Assembly: GCA_039090855.1 (NCBI GenBank)
Contig: CM077011.1
Location: 28,673,001 to 28,737,000 of the forward strand
Source: Macrothele yani
Taxonomy: Eukaryota > Arthropoda > Arachnida > Araneae > Macrothelidae
Direction of reading: 5' to 3'
Length of the DNA: 64,000 nt
Position 1 is the first letter of the stretch; every line of letters begins with the position of its first letter. A model generated the notes under the pieces. That model saw nothing but the letters and a program-made list of their open reading frames with translations. It was not told where the DNA came from and did not search any database. Shown one piece after another: positions 52,441 to 62,994 of this stretch. The position numbers were made by a program, and so were the translations under genes.

Positions 52441-53609
52441 AGACATCTTACGCCGAAACGCCTGCGGACGGTAATTGCATTTTTTTCACGTTTACGTATT
52501 CTGCACAAAATGGCCTGTTTGTCCCTTGAACACGTTCCAAAGCCTTCTGGATTTCAGAGCACAATAAATTGTCTTTCTTGTAATGTCCTGGCATTCTGAC
52601 ATTATTTTATTTCACTTGGCATCCAACCACACTTACTTTTTTATGAGCTATATAGCCGTTTATGATCCGTCCTTAGCAATTGTCCAGCAGTGTATTATTT
52701 TATTTTTCCTGTATTGTCGTACTGCATTTTAATATGGGGTGTGACTACAAGGCTAACATAGTTCATTTATTGCGTGAGTGGAATGGATTATCTGTGTTGC
52801 AGATGAAGTTTGTCCGATTGTTAAATTTTTCGATTGGTTCGGAGATTCTTTTTCGTCATTTTCAGATATTAACTATTGAGCAACTACATGAATACAGATT
52901 GCTGCTGTTGGTCCATGAACTTAGTTTTACAGGAAGATACTCCAGCTTGATCGCATTACGGCGTACCTCTCACTCCTATGATATTCGTGGTGGGTCAGAG
53001 TTTTCTGTTCCGTGGACTTATGTTTAATAACATCAATGTGTTGGGATTGCGTGAGTGGAATGGATTACTGTTGCTTATTAGATCAGAGACACGTTATCCG
53101 ATATTTAAGCCAGTGTTAAGGAGTTTTTTGACGGTAAATTGAATATTGGAATTTATTGCTTTATGATATGTAAAAGAAACGTATTGTAAAATTGCTTTCG
53201 TTGTCTTGACTGGACTGGAATATTTTTTTCTTTATTTTAGAGGGGATCGGGGACTTGTCAGGCAGTATTTTAGCTTTTTTACCTGGCCCCTTGCTGTACA
53301 TTTAACTATTTTTAATATATAATATTTCATTCATATTGACAATAGGTAATTAGTCCATTTAATTGATATTAATTTTAAATGGATGAGTTTCGTTGTTCTG
53401 CAGAATTTGTAATTATTGTGAAAGTTTTGGTGATTTCTTGTATTTCGTGAGTTTTATTGGTGAACTTGTTTACTTTATTTGTACAATTAGTTTATGATTA
53501 GGGCACATATTGTATTTTTACTGAGTATTACATTACTTTTCTATAATATTGTACAGCAGAAATTTTATAAATAAATAAATAAACAAATAAAAAATAATAA
53601 AATTTTGTT

Positions 53610-54540
53610 GGATACACAAAATCACCAAACGTCACATGTTGGTGGAAATTCTTTTCCAGTGCTTTGGTTAGGATGTTTCTCACGGCTCTAATGAAATCCA
53701 CAGTTCTTGCAACGTCCTAGGGTTGTCGTGATACACTCTCTTTCAGATAGTCTCACAAATAAAAATTTGGAGGATTCAAGTCCGGTGAGCGAGGCGGTCA
53801 CACGTGTTTAGAAATCAGTCGATCGTGGAAGAACTCCGGGATTATGACCATTGTCTCGTTTGATGTGTGACACGTTGCGCAGACTTGTTGGAACCAACGA
53901 TAATGTTCCTCTTTTTCAAGCATCACTACAAACTGATGGATAATGTCTGGTTACACGACTGAAGAAACAGATGTGTCGAAAAACTGACCCTACAATTTGC
54001 AGTCTAGAAATCGCACAACACATTCCAACTGCCTGAGAGTGAAATGGAACCACATGCAATGCGCAGATTTTCTGCAGCCCATATGCGAGTGTTCTGACTG
54101 TTGACATATCCATTCAAACGAAACCATGCCTCATCACTGAAGAAATTGTTATAAATCTGGTTAGTCACATTCTTGTGCGTGAATCTCCTAAAACATTGGT
54201 AGTAGGGAACACGCTTTTTCTAAATCCTAAGGACATAGCTTTTGCTCTACTAAAACTGTGTATGGCCGGACGTTTAATATCCCTCTGACAGACTGAACAA
54301 GACGCTGTTGCCTCCTGTGACATCCTCAGAATTGACTTCAGCGGCAAGCACTGCAGGGTAAGATGTACTTCCTCTAGAAACACGGGCTTCAGCATGGATG
54401 ATCGGCAGCTTCTTGGCCTATCCTTAACTCTACCGGTATCGCGAAAAGCTTTTATAAAATCATACACTGTTGTTTTTCTTGGTATAGGAATATCAGAGAA
54501 CTTCCTTTGAAACAGCTGGGTGCAACATTTGTAAGATGTT
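53610..54540 (-). pseudogene. Tc1/mariner transposase remnant
   Basis: The minus strand reads VYDFIKAFRDTGRVKDRPRS (N-terminal DNA-binding helix and linker), LSQEATASCSVCQRDIKRPA-like text, then MDMSTVRTLAYGLQKICALH and VVPFHSQAVGMCCAISRLQI followed by VGSVF. Farther on it is broken. The HVVPLHS..VGVWCAIS..RIVGP motif identifies a widespread arthropod transposase. No ends were found. Confidence 0.65.
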
Positions 54541-54757
54541 CAAACAAAATAAGCTTCTAAGAAAGCAATTCTTACACTGCTGGCCACCCAAAATGCAACA
54601 CCAAAAAGGAAGCATCCGATTGGCCTGACATTCGCACCATGCGTTGCCCGCGAGAGGTCATGCAAACGATTAGCATTGCAGGGCATATGCAAATCATATG
54701 CGCCCAGCACGCCACCGAGAAGCACTATAAGAAGGGTGCACAAAAGGTAAGTAGTGG

Positions 54758-54801
54758 AAGTGTGTTGTGCTGCCGGACCTGTGCGGCAGCACAACACACT
54801 T
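54758..54801 (+). repeat. Perfect 18-bp hairpin in the Tc1 leader
   Basis: AAGTGTGTTGTGCTGCCG and CGGCAGCACAACACACTT pair perfectly around GACCTGTG, just before the transposase coding region. Confidence 0.95.
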
Positions 54802-55840
54802 ACCTCGTCGCAGAATACGGCAGTCATTCCAGCACGTTTCGGAGTTCGACAGAGGACGAATAGTGGCTTATCGCGACAGCGGTTTATCGTACCAAGACAT
54901 CGGCGCACCTGTGGGACGACATGCAGCCACAGTGAGGCGAGTATGGATTCGGTGGGTGCAGGAGGGACGGACGGATCGACGTGAGCGATTGCCGCAGCCG
55001 CGGCACAGCACCGAACGAGAGGACCGGCATGTTGTGCGGCGGGCATTGATGGCTCGCACCGCCACATTACGAACGTTAGCGCAGGAATTATAGTGTGTTG
55101 CGCAACAACCTGTGTCAGCACGTACCGTTCGACGTCGTCTGCAGCAGCGGGGACTTGTCGTATCTCGCCCATTGCTCCGATTACCATTGACGTTACACCA
55201 CCGGCGAGTACGACGGCAGTGGCCCGTTGAACGCCACACCTGGACTACGGAAAGGCACGACATTGTCTTCTCCGACGAATCACGCTTCTGCCTGCAACAC
55301 CACGATGGTCGGATCCGTGTGTGGCTGCACCGCGGCGAGAGACTGTATGACCCCTGTATTATGCATCGCCATACCGGTCCGTCGCCTGGCGTTATGGTTT
55401 GCGGCGCAACTGGATATGACACCCGCACCCCTCTGGTACGCATCGCTGGTACACTCAACAGCCAACGCTACATCTCCGACGTTTTGGAGCCTGTAGTCCT
55501 CCCTTACATGCAGGACCTTCCAGCGGCCACGTTTCATTAGGACAATGCGCGCCCGCACGTGGCACGCATCGTGCAACAATTCTTCACAGCCCACCAGGTG
55601 TCACTGCTACCGTGGCCCGCCTGTTCTCCCGATATGTCGCCCATCGAACACGCCTGGTCGCTGATCGGCAACCGAGTGGCCCGGCAAGCACCAACCGCGG
55701 CTACGCCTGATGAACCGTGGCAACGTGTGGAAGCAGCCTGGACCGACATACCCCAAGCCCACATCCAAAGCCTCTTTCGTTCGATGCCGCGGCGTGTAGC
55801 GGCCGTTATTGTCAGCCATGGGGGCCACACGAACTATTAA
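54767..55840 (+). pseudogene. Tc1 transposase interrupted only by two TAG codons
   Basis: One reading frame runs through the whole region with TAG at 55091-55093 and 55538-55540. The start codon is uncertain because the upstream sequence is a hairpin; the first family-typical residues are FQHVSEFDRGRIVAYRDSGL. The first helix-turn-helix (SYQDIGAPVGRHAATVRRVW) is followed by a GRPR-like linker, then SARTVRRRLQQRGL. The catalytic core has DIVFSDESRFCLQHHDGRIR, then DNARPHVARIVQQF directly after the second TAG (Asp 55541), then WPACSPDMSPIEHAW (Glu 55646; 34 residues between). The tail SMPRRVAAVIVSHGGHTNY ends at TAA 55838. The family integrates at TA by cut and paste. Confidence 0.9.
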
Positions 55841-56189
55841 TGTCTGCGTGTTCTGCAAGTCGCACGGGCCTGTAAGCTCAATCGTTTCATCTTTGTATTA
55901 GTTGTTATGTGTCCAGTAAATCTGGCTTAGCTATCTCGTGTCCTTCTTGGTGTTGCATTTTGGGTGACCAGCAGTGTATATCACGTGATGCTATCACACG
56001 GTACATGCAGCTCATTCCAAGTGCTTGTTCTGTTTTATATGTTAAAGGAATAAGAAATAAATTTGGCTTTCTCTCCCTCTCTCTTAAATTGAGAATCCTA
56101 ATAAAGATAGATCGGAAATCACGTCACTATTATTTTGTCACTGTTACTGAAAAATCATTGCCACCGTTACGACTAGAGGCAAAAAAGTA

Positions 56190-56900
56190 ACAGTTACAAA
56201 TTCAGAAAATAGTATACTATACGACTAATCCGAACTTCTTTGCGTAGAATAGAAATCAAAGTTTCCAAGCTTTCGCACATCAACCAGATGGCTTTTTCAA
56301 GGGAAGTAGACAACTGACTGCAAACTGAATATCTGAACACTTCAATAATTTGAACGTTTTGACTGGTAAATAAAACATAAAAGATATACAAAGGACGGGA
56401 AAATAATCACTGCCTATCCAGAGAAGCCACGTTCAAGTCCACTGATCCTATGTGGAATAATATAAAGAAAATAGCTTCCTACTCCTCACCCAAATCTACT
56501 GCCATTCGCGAAATCTTAGAGATCATAACCAAAAGCAAGGCTTACAATAATAGCGTATCTCTAGAGTTGTAACGCATTTAGAATTAATTCTTCAAGTAAT
56601 GTTGCGTAATGCTGCGTTTTCTCCCACGGTACCGCCTGCCCAACCAACGTGACTCCTCGTTTCTTCGAATGAATGATCACATTCGCGTCTGTTCATTTAC
56701 TGTCCAGTCAAGTCACCATGATCAAATTGTTGAAGTGTTCTATTTTTCAGTTCGCAGTTAGCTGTCTACTTTTCTTGAAAAAGCGATCTCGTTGATGTGC
56801 GAAAGCTTGGAAACTTTGATTTCTATTCTACCCCAAGAAATTAGGATTTCTTGTATAGTTATACTATTTTGAATGTAGTTGGTGTATAGTTCCTTATTAT
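56190..56900. repeat. ~710-bp foldback element
   Basis: The left arm (about 56195-56360) and right arm (about 56735-56895) are inverted copies. They share GAATAGAAATCAAAGTTTCC / GGAAACTTTGATTTCTATTC, CCAAGCTTTCGCACATCAAC / complement, and GTAGACAACTGACTGC / complement. The interior of about 370 bp has no recognised content. Confidence 0.85.
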
Positions 56901-57129
56901 GCATTACAAATTCACAGATAAGAATGCCACCGTGTCCGTGCAATGTTTGGAGTCCAAAATCATTGTTACGTCATAGTTTCGGTTAGCAGGTCACCATATC
57001 TAAACAATTTGTGTCCTTTTCTGTTGAAACATCATAGACGTCTCTAGTGATGTGAGTTTCCTTTCTGACACCCCTTTCGCCCACGCTTCAGATTGTTTTT
57101 GTTAGCACATCTTTTGTAAAAAAATAAGT

Positions 57130-59440
57130 ACGTGCTTATAGTATAACTTTGTCCGTCTGTGGATACCATACCTCTGCAACTATTCGATTGATTTGAAAAA
57201 CATCTTTTGACGTTTTAAAGCCCAAATGTAAGAAAGATGAACCTGGCCTACAGTGTTTTTTTCAATGCCCAACTTCGCCGCTAAAGGGCGTAAATATAGA
57301 TGCTTTCGAATTTAAAATACATTTTATCCCATATCATTGTTTCTAAACATCTGACTGAAAAAATTCTTCTTCGTTTCGGTACCACTTATAACGAAAACTA
57401 ATTTGAGTACAGTTTCTTTTCAAGTAATACATAGTTTTCCCGCTAGGGTGCGTAAAGAAAATCTGCGATTTTCCCGATATCTCTGTTTCTAAATGATCAA
57501 TTTGAAAAATTCTTTTTTCCTTCGGATAGAGCTCTCAGTAGGAAAAATTTTACACATAATTTCTAATTTTTAGTAAAGCTGAGTTTTGCCACTAGGGAAC
57601 AAAGTGGATATTTCTGTTTTCTGATGTATTTGCAGTACTATCTGCGCTTCTGAAAACTTGAGTGAAAATATTCTTTGCTAAGACACCGCTCACTACGACA
57701 AACTTTTCCAAAATACTTTCTACTTAAAATGATGCACAGTTTTTCTCCCAGATGGCATAGCTATACATTTTATTTTTCTCGATATCTTTCCTTCTAACTC
57801 TCCAATTTGAAAAATCCTTCCTTTGTCGGAGAGCGTTTCTAGTGCGAAAAGTTTTGCATACAATTTCAAATTTTTGAACGTACAAGTTTACCACCAGAGG
57901 GCATAAGTTCGCGTTTGTTTTTAAAGCAAATTTACAGAAACAGCTACACTTCTAAAAACCCGATTAAAAAAAATCTTTTTCAATCAGTTACTGCTAACTA
58001 CGAAAAATGTTTGTGTGCATTTCCCTTCCGAAATAATGCAAAGTTTCCTCGCTAGGGGTGGAAACACTTAATACAGACATTTGACGCCGACCAGGAACAT
58101 CAAACAAAGGTCTTCGCTCTTTCCACGTTTATAAGTGAGTCACGGGAAAATTCTCATTGGCTACCACCGGGAATCAAACCCAGGGTCTTCCAGTTACGAG
58201 CCGGGTACGCTTCCACTACACCACAGCGGCCTCGAGTTGCTCCAGACTCACACACGCTAACTGCCAAGCCAATTTGGCAGGTTGCTTCTTGGAGCCTTGC
58301 ACAATGCTGGGGATTCACCAAAGATAGAAAGCAGCAACTGAAGAAATAATTAGAAGGTGAATGAATAATTAATACAGACATTTGACGTAGACCAGGAACA
58401 TCAAACAAAGGTCTTCGCTCTTTCCACGTTTATAAGTGAGTCACGGAAAAATTATCACTAGTCGCCACCGGGAATCGAACCCAGGGTCTTCCAGTTACGC
58501 GCCGGATATGCTTCCACTACACCACAGCGGCCTCGAATTCCTCCAGACTCACACACGCTAACTGCCAAGCCAATTTGGTAGGTTGCTTTTTGGAGCCCCG
58601 CACAATGCTGGGGATTCATCAAAGATAGTAAGCAGCAACTGAAGAAATAATTAGAGGGTGAATGAATAATTAATACAGACATTTGACGTGGACCAGGAAC
58701 ATCAAGCAAAGGTCTTCGCTCTTTCCACGTTTATAAGTGAGTCACGGAAAAATTCTCATTGGCCACCACGCGGAATCGAACCCAGGGTCTTCCAGTTACG
58801 GTGTAGTGGAAGCATATCCGGCGCGTAACTGGAAGACCTGGGTTCGATTCCGCGTGGCGGCCAATGAGAATTTTTCCGTGACTCACTTATAAACGTGGAA
58901 AGAGCGAAAAACTTTGTTTGATGTGCTAACATTTCATGTGTTTTTCTCGATATCTCTGCTTCCAAAAGTCCGATTTAGAAAATTATTTTAACTCGAAATA
59001 CCACTTATCTTGTGAAATACTTTGTCAGCTCTCATGGGTTTTTGAAGTAAACAGTTCTGGCATTAGGTGATGTCACAGAGCATTTCTTTTTGCAGCTGTA
59101 TCTCCGCTTCTAAACATCATATCAAAATATTTTTTTTATTTTATGCCATTCACTGCAAATAAGATGGCGAAAATTACCCTCTTTGAACGATGCACAGTTT
59201 TTCCGCTAAGGGGCGTAAGTGTATAAACCTTTTTCTCGCTATCGTTGCATCCAAGAGACATATTTAACACATTCATTTTCCTTAACATAGCTTTTGCTAT
59301 GAAGGATATGCTTTTCGCATATTTTCTACCTTTCCATTATTGAAACTTCTTCCTCTAGGTGGCGTAAATTTATATCATGTTTCCCTCTATGACTCTTCTA
59401 ATTGTTCGATTTGAAAACCCATTTGTCTCTAATATCTCTC
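57130..59440 (+). repeat. Degenerate ~160-bp satellite interrupted by a SINE array
   Basis: Diverged units carry a GC-richer block of the form CGCTA(G/A)GG(G)GCGTAA at about 57272, 57450, 57588, 57752, 57890 and 58050, then at about 59203 and 59353 after the SINE array. Each is accompanied by TCTCTGTTTCTAAA..TGATTTGAAAAA. The array at 58078-58922 lies within it. Confidence 0.7.
58078..58922. repeat. Tandem array of tRNA-derived SINEs (family C) with terminal inversion
   Basis: Two antisense units of about 301 bp start at about 58078 and 58378. A third, partial unit runs from about 58678 and is followed by an inverted partial copy from about 58802. Each unit has a tRNA-like head (GTGTAGTGGAAGCGTACCCG as A-box region, GGGTTCGATTCCC as B box) and a tail with AAACGTGGAAAGAGCGA and TTTGTTTGATG. 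The tail core is shared with family B. Confidence 0.85.
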
Positions 59441-60884
59441 TTCATCTACGAGAATTTTTTTGTGCAGAGTTGGTTAATTTTCGTAACATACTTTTTGCCG
59501 CTATTGTGAGAAAGGTACTGTTTATTCTTAGATGTTTTACTGATTGCAAAAATCCGTTTGATTTTTTTGTCATACAGATTGCTCAGGAACTGAAGTTAAG
59601 TACCAGCAGAATACATTTTATCCCTTTAAAATATTATATTAGTGTCGGAAAGGATTCAAAAGACGTGCTCAATACAACGGAAAATTCGTTGCAAATTCGC
59701 TGTACTTTTGCTCGTAAACAAGGAATTCAAAGCAAGCCTAGTAACAGTGATCAACACGGTGGCTCGTCGTTCCGTTACTGCTCTGCCAATCACCCCTGTC
59801 GTAAGCAGTGATTCTTTCACCGCTTAAAGTCCCCATTACTGCCGTGGATGTGCCGCCGTTGTCACTGTGACTGGAAACACACTGGTAAGCCTTCCTCTAC
59901 ATTCAAATCCTCCCTTTTGTAGTTATTATATTCATAAAAAGTAATTACTCCTACTTATAAAATCATCGCCAGTTTGAGGAGAAAGATATCCAACTGCGCA
60001 GGAGGTCAGAATGCAACTTATTACGCTGCTTGATAAGTGGTGTGTTAACAGGGATGAAGCGGTTTATCATCCAGTGTCACCACTGGAAACAGTTTTAAAT
60101 AGATAGAAATAATTTATTCAAATATGAAATAGTAATAAGATGAAAATTACCTACGAAGCTGTTTATTCCATATTGGCTGTCGGAAAATATCTCGCTCCGG
60201 TGTGCCTTGTGAAAGAGCTGAGCAGAGCCATTAGCAATGGGACCGCCGTTAGTGTTTCCACTTCCGATAGTGGTTAAGAAACAGGAAATTCTGTCGACTG
60301 CGCTTGCGCGCGAAGCCCAACGGAATGCGCGAGTTCTCAGGACTGTTACCCACAGAGCATACTTTCGCTATCGCCATTCCATTTTCTAGTTGTGGATCAT
60401 TTTTTCCTTTGATTTGAATTTTTTTAAGTTTGTTTTAGAAGCTACCGACATACTGCATGTGTGCAACCGTTTTATTATTATGAAGAGGGTTAGTTTTATT
60501 TATATATATCTTCAATCTGTGCTTGGAAAAACTAGAATCAACGGTATTGCTTCATTTTCATCGGATCCTTCGATTATATGTCATAAGTGCTTGTGTGGTT
60601 GAACTTCACAACTTTTCTACAGACAAAGTTTTTGAAAACAGCAATATCGAGATTTCCGCTTACAAATGCCCCCAAAAAATCCTGCGAAAGACGCAAGATA
60701 AACAAAAATCATACAGATTAAAAATCTCTGGCCTGCAGTCTAAAAATCTCCGGCTGCAGACTAAAAACTCTGGGCCGTGTCGACAGCTGCGGCGCGTGCG
60801 CTTAAAGAAAAGCAATGACTAGCGCCCTAGCGAAGGCAGCCTTTTTCTACCCTATCAGTCTCTCAATTGTATCTCTGAACTGCT
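59441..60884. other. No recognisable feature
   Basis: An open stretch at 59377-59811 has no domain I recognise. A CpG-rich patch lies near 60295-60340 (GACTGCGCTTGCGCGCGAAG), and purine-rich short repeats (GGCTGCAGACTAAAAA-like) lie near 60720-60770. Confidence 0.45.
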
Positions 60885-61083
60885 GCCCAGGTGCAGCAGA
60901 GGGGTCTTGGCAATGGCTTCTGATCATTCGTCCGAAATGGGTCCCGGTTATAATCCCGTGAGGCATAGATGGTGTTTTTGCCTTACGGCGCTGGCTTCTC
61001 CCTTCCCTGGAACCAGTGGCTCTAAATTAGGGACGGGTGACTGCTTATAGCTCACTGAGTTGCTCAGGATCGTTGTTGTTAAA
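60885..61083 (+). repeat. SINE family A, sense
   Basis: The head has GGTCTTGGCAATGGCTTCTG and the worn B box GGTTATAATCCC. The body has CTCTAAATTAGGGACGGGTG and ends GTTGTTGTTAAAT. Confidence 0.8.
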
Positions 61084-61110
61084 TTTCCAGTAGTATATAC
61101 TGTATATATA

Positions 61111-62322
61111 CACTGAAGTGTCAGAAAAACTGGTACACCAGCCTAATACTTGGTAGGTCCCCCACGGGAGCGCAGGACTGCAGAAATACGACGAAGCATG
61201 GACTCCACTAGCTTCTGGAAATATGCTGAAGGCAATGCACACCATACTTCTTGCAGGGTGTTCCACAATTCTGGTGTATTCCGAGGTCTCGGATTCCTGT
61301 GTCCGATAGCGCGTTGCATGGCATCTCAAATGTGTTCTACCACGTTCAGATCTGGGGACTTGGGTGGGATGGCAACACCCCAAACTCAGATGAATGCTCC
61401 TCTAACCACAATGGGGCGTCCTGAGACTTGTGTGGAGGTGCATTGTCTGTTGGAACAGGCCCAACCCATCAGCATGAATGCAGGACATGAACGGGTGTAC
61501 CTCGTCAGAAAGGATGTGCACATAGCGTTGGCCGGTCACAAACGTTTGTACAAGGGGTGCCTGTGAAGTCCAGCTAAACACACCCCATAACATTACGGAT
61601 CCCCCACCAACCGGTACAGTTCCCTGTTGACAGGCGGGATCCATGGCTTCATGGGGTTTGCGCCACATACGAATCCTTCCATCTGCCCGATACAGTTGGA
61701 AACGCCACTCGTCAGACCAGGCTACTTGTTTCCAGTCATCAAGTGTCCAGTGGCGGTGTTGCCATGCCCAAGCGAGGCGCATAGCTCTGTGTCGTGCACC
61801 CATCAAGGGGACTCGAGTTGGGCGTTGGCTCCCAAAGCCCATATCGTGCAGGGTACGTTGCACAGTCCGGACACTGATGCTTGTTGAGGCTCCAGCATTG
61901 AATTCCGATGATACCTGCGAGAATGTTGCACGCCTATCGCGTGAAACGATTCTTGACAGCCGACGATGGTCACGTTCACCCAATGTCTTTTAACGGCCAC
62001 ACTGGTATCGTAGGTTGGAGGTTTTGCCAGAATTCTTGTAGTCACGGTACACCCTTGCAATGGTCGTCCGTGAAAATCCGAACTTCGTTTCTACCTCCGA
62101 AATACTATGGCCCATCTCACGAGCTCCAACTGTGACAACGCTTTGAAAATCGCTTAAATTGTTTTAACTTGTCATTCTCATGCCGAAAACAGTTCTCACA
62201 GCTGGCAAGAATGTCTATCGCCTTATATATGCATTGGCGGACCCAACCGAGTTCGCTCATAGGTGACGTTGCTATGTATTTTGCATAAGCTCGTCGGTAC
62301 CAGTTTTTCTGGCACTTCAGTG
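61111..62322 (-). mobile_element. Tc1-like transposon (CACTGAAGTG ends)
   Basis: The ends CACTGAAGTGTCAGAAAAAC and complement (GTTTTTCTGGCACTTCAGTG) are flanked by TA (61109-61110, 62323-62324). The length is 1212 bp. The right end abuts the 3' tail of an RTE piece. Confidence 0.95.
61140..62110 (-). pseudogene. Tc1 transposase pseudogene
   Basis: The open minus-strand stretch from 61983 reads DHRRLSRIVSRDRRATFSQV then SVRTVQRTLHDMGFGSQRPT (second DNA-binding helix). WKQVAWSDEWRFQLYRADGR carries the first Asp (SDEW), followed by GGSVMLWGVFSWTSQAPLVQ. Near 61440 LFQQTMHLHTSL replaces FQQDNAP.H, and the frame then shifts. Later fragments (YGVHCLQHISRS) reach about 61190. The second Asp is lost and the copy is inactive. 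Confidence 0.9.
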
Positions 62323-62325
62323 TAT

Positions 62326-62975
62326 ATCATCATCATCATCATAATAATCATTGTCAACCATTATCAATCCACTGCTGGACGAAGGTCTCTCCAAGCCTCT
62401 TCCACAACGGTCTGTCTTGTGCCAGTCTCCTCCATGTTACTCCCGCATACTTTCGAATTTCGTCCACCCATCTCCCATGTGATCTTCTTCTAGGTCTTTT
62501 CCTGTCCCTTGGAATCCAATCTAAAATGTTGGCTGTCCATCGATGGTCTGTCCTTCTGGCAGTATGTCCAGCCCATTGCCATTTCAGGGATTTAACTCTG
62601 ATCATGATGTCTTCTACTCTTGTCATTTTTCGGATCCACGAGTTCCTCTTCTTATCTCTTTTGGTTACACCAAGCATGCACCTGTCCATGCTTCTTTGAG
62701 TTGTCTGCAGCCTTTGTATGTCTCTTTTAGGTAATGTCCACGTTTCTGCACCATATGTAAGCACTGGAAGGATGCATTGATCAAAAACTTTTCTTTTAAG
62801 ACATAATGGCATATTGCTCTTGAAAATTAAGCTGTTTCTTCCGAAAGCTCTCCAGACAAAATTTATGCGCCGATTAATTCCTTCATCAATGTGTCCTTCA
62901 CTTGATATCTGCTGTCCAAGATAAACGCACGTATCTGTTATCTCCAGCTTTTCTCCATCGATCGATAAATCTTAT
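62326..62975 (-). mobile_element. RTE (BovB-type) 3' piece
   Basis: The tail (ATGATGATGATGATATA) is at 62323-62345. The minus strand encodes LPVLTYGAETWTLPKRDIQR, WAGHTARRTDHRWTANILDW, IPRDRKRPRRRSHGRWVDEI and the end FVQQWIDNG. Upstream codons reach LSIDGEKLEITD and stop at a (TA)n tract near 62975. Confidence 0.9.
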
Positions 62976-62994
62976 ATATATATATATAAACTAA

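Larger units (their letters stand above)
50924..52692 (+). mobile_element. Tc1-like transposon inside the LINE
   Basis: The ends CACTGCCGGACAATTGCTAA and the complement of CACTGCTGGACAATTGCTAA agree over about 29 bp with one mismatch and are flanked by TA (50922-50923, 52693-52694). The length is 1769 bp, of which about 223 bp is a later SINE. Confidence 0.95.
49860..53030 (+). pseudogene. LINE reverse transcriptase pseudogene
   Basis: Blocks in order are LNGLNSSKDPSLDGVHPKVI, RISVIYKKGLVTDMANYRPV (RT-1/2), GHNQHGFRKGFSTETAV (QHGFR), GLFCDLSRAFDTVCHDILL (catalytic D.S.AFD) and AQGSVLGPILFLIYI. LVLFADDVSLFFRR carries the FADD box near 50560. The thumb region reads ILWILYY before the Tc1, then VLSYCILIWG after it. 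The C-terminus KFVRLLNFSIGSEILFRHFQ .. LHEYRLLLLVHELSFTGRYS ends at a stop near 53030. Several stops and a frameshift near 50358 make it inactive. Confidence 0.85.
49860..53560 (+). mobile_element. Jockey/CR1-type LINE, 5'-truncated, interrupted by Tc1
   Basis: The reverse-transcriptase domain starts at 49860 and resumes after a Tc1 insertion at 50924-52692. The codons on either side of the insertion join in sense (VLWILYY .. YCILIWG). The 3' UTR is AT-rich and ends in an (AAAT)n tail near 53565-53590. The 5' half (endonuclease) is missing. Confidence 0.8.
54575..55976 (+). mobile_element. Tc1-like transposon, nearly intact
   Basis: The ends CACTGCTGGCCACCCAAAATG and complement match with one difference over about 35 bp; the left 20 bases are CACTGCTGGCCACCCAAAAT. 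TA lies at both sides (54573-54574, 55977-55978). At 1402 bp with a single-frame transposase, it is the best-preserved DNA transposon here. Confidence 0.95.

Noticed and set aside
59377..59811. 144-codon open frame as a host gene
   Set aside because: No domain, splice signals or codon pattern that I can defend. The first part overlaps degenerate satellite sequence.
60295..60340. CpG-rich patch as a promoter
   Set aside because: It is too short, has no recognisable gene downstream, and no core promoter elements were seen.
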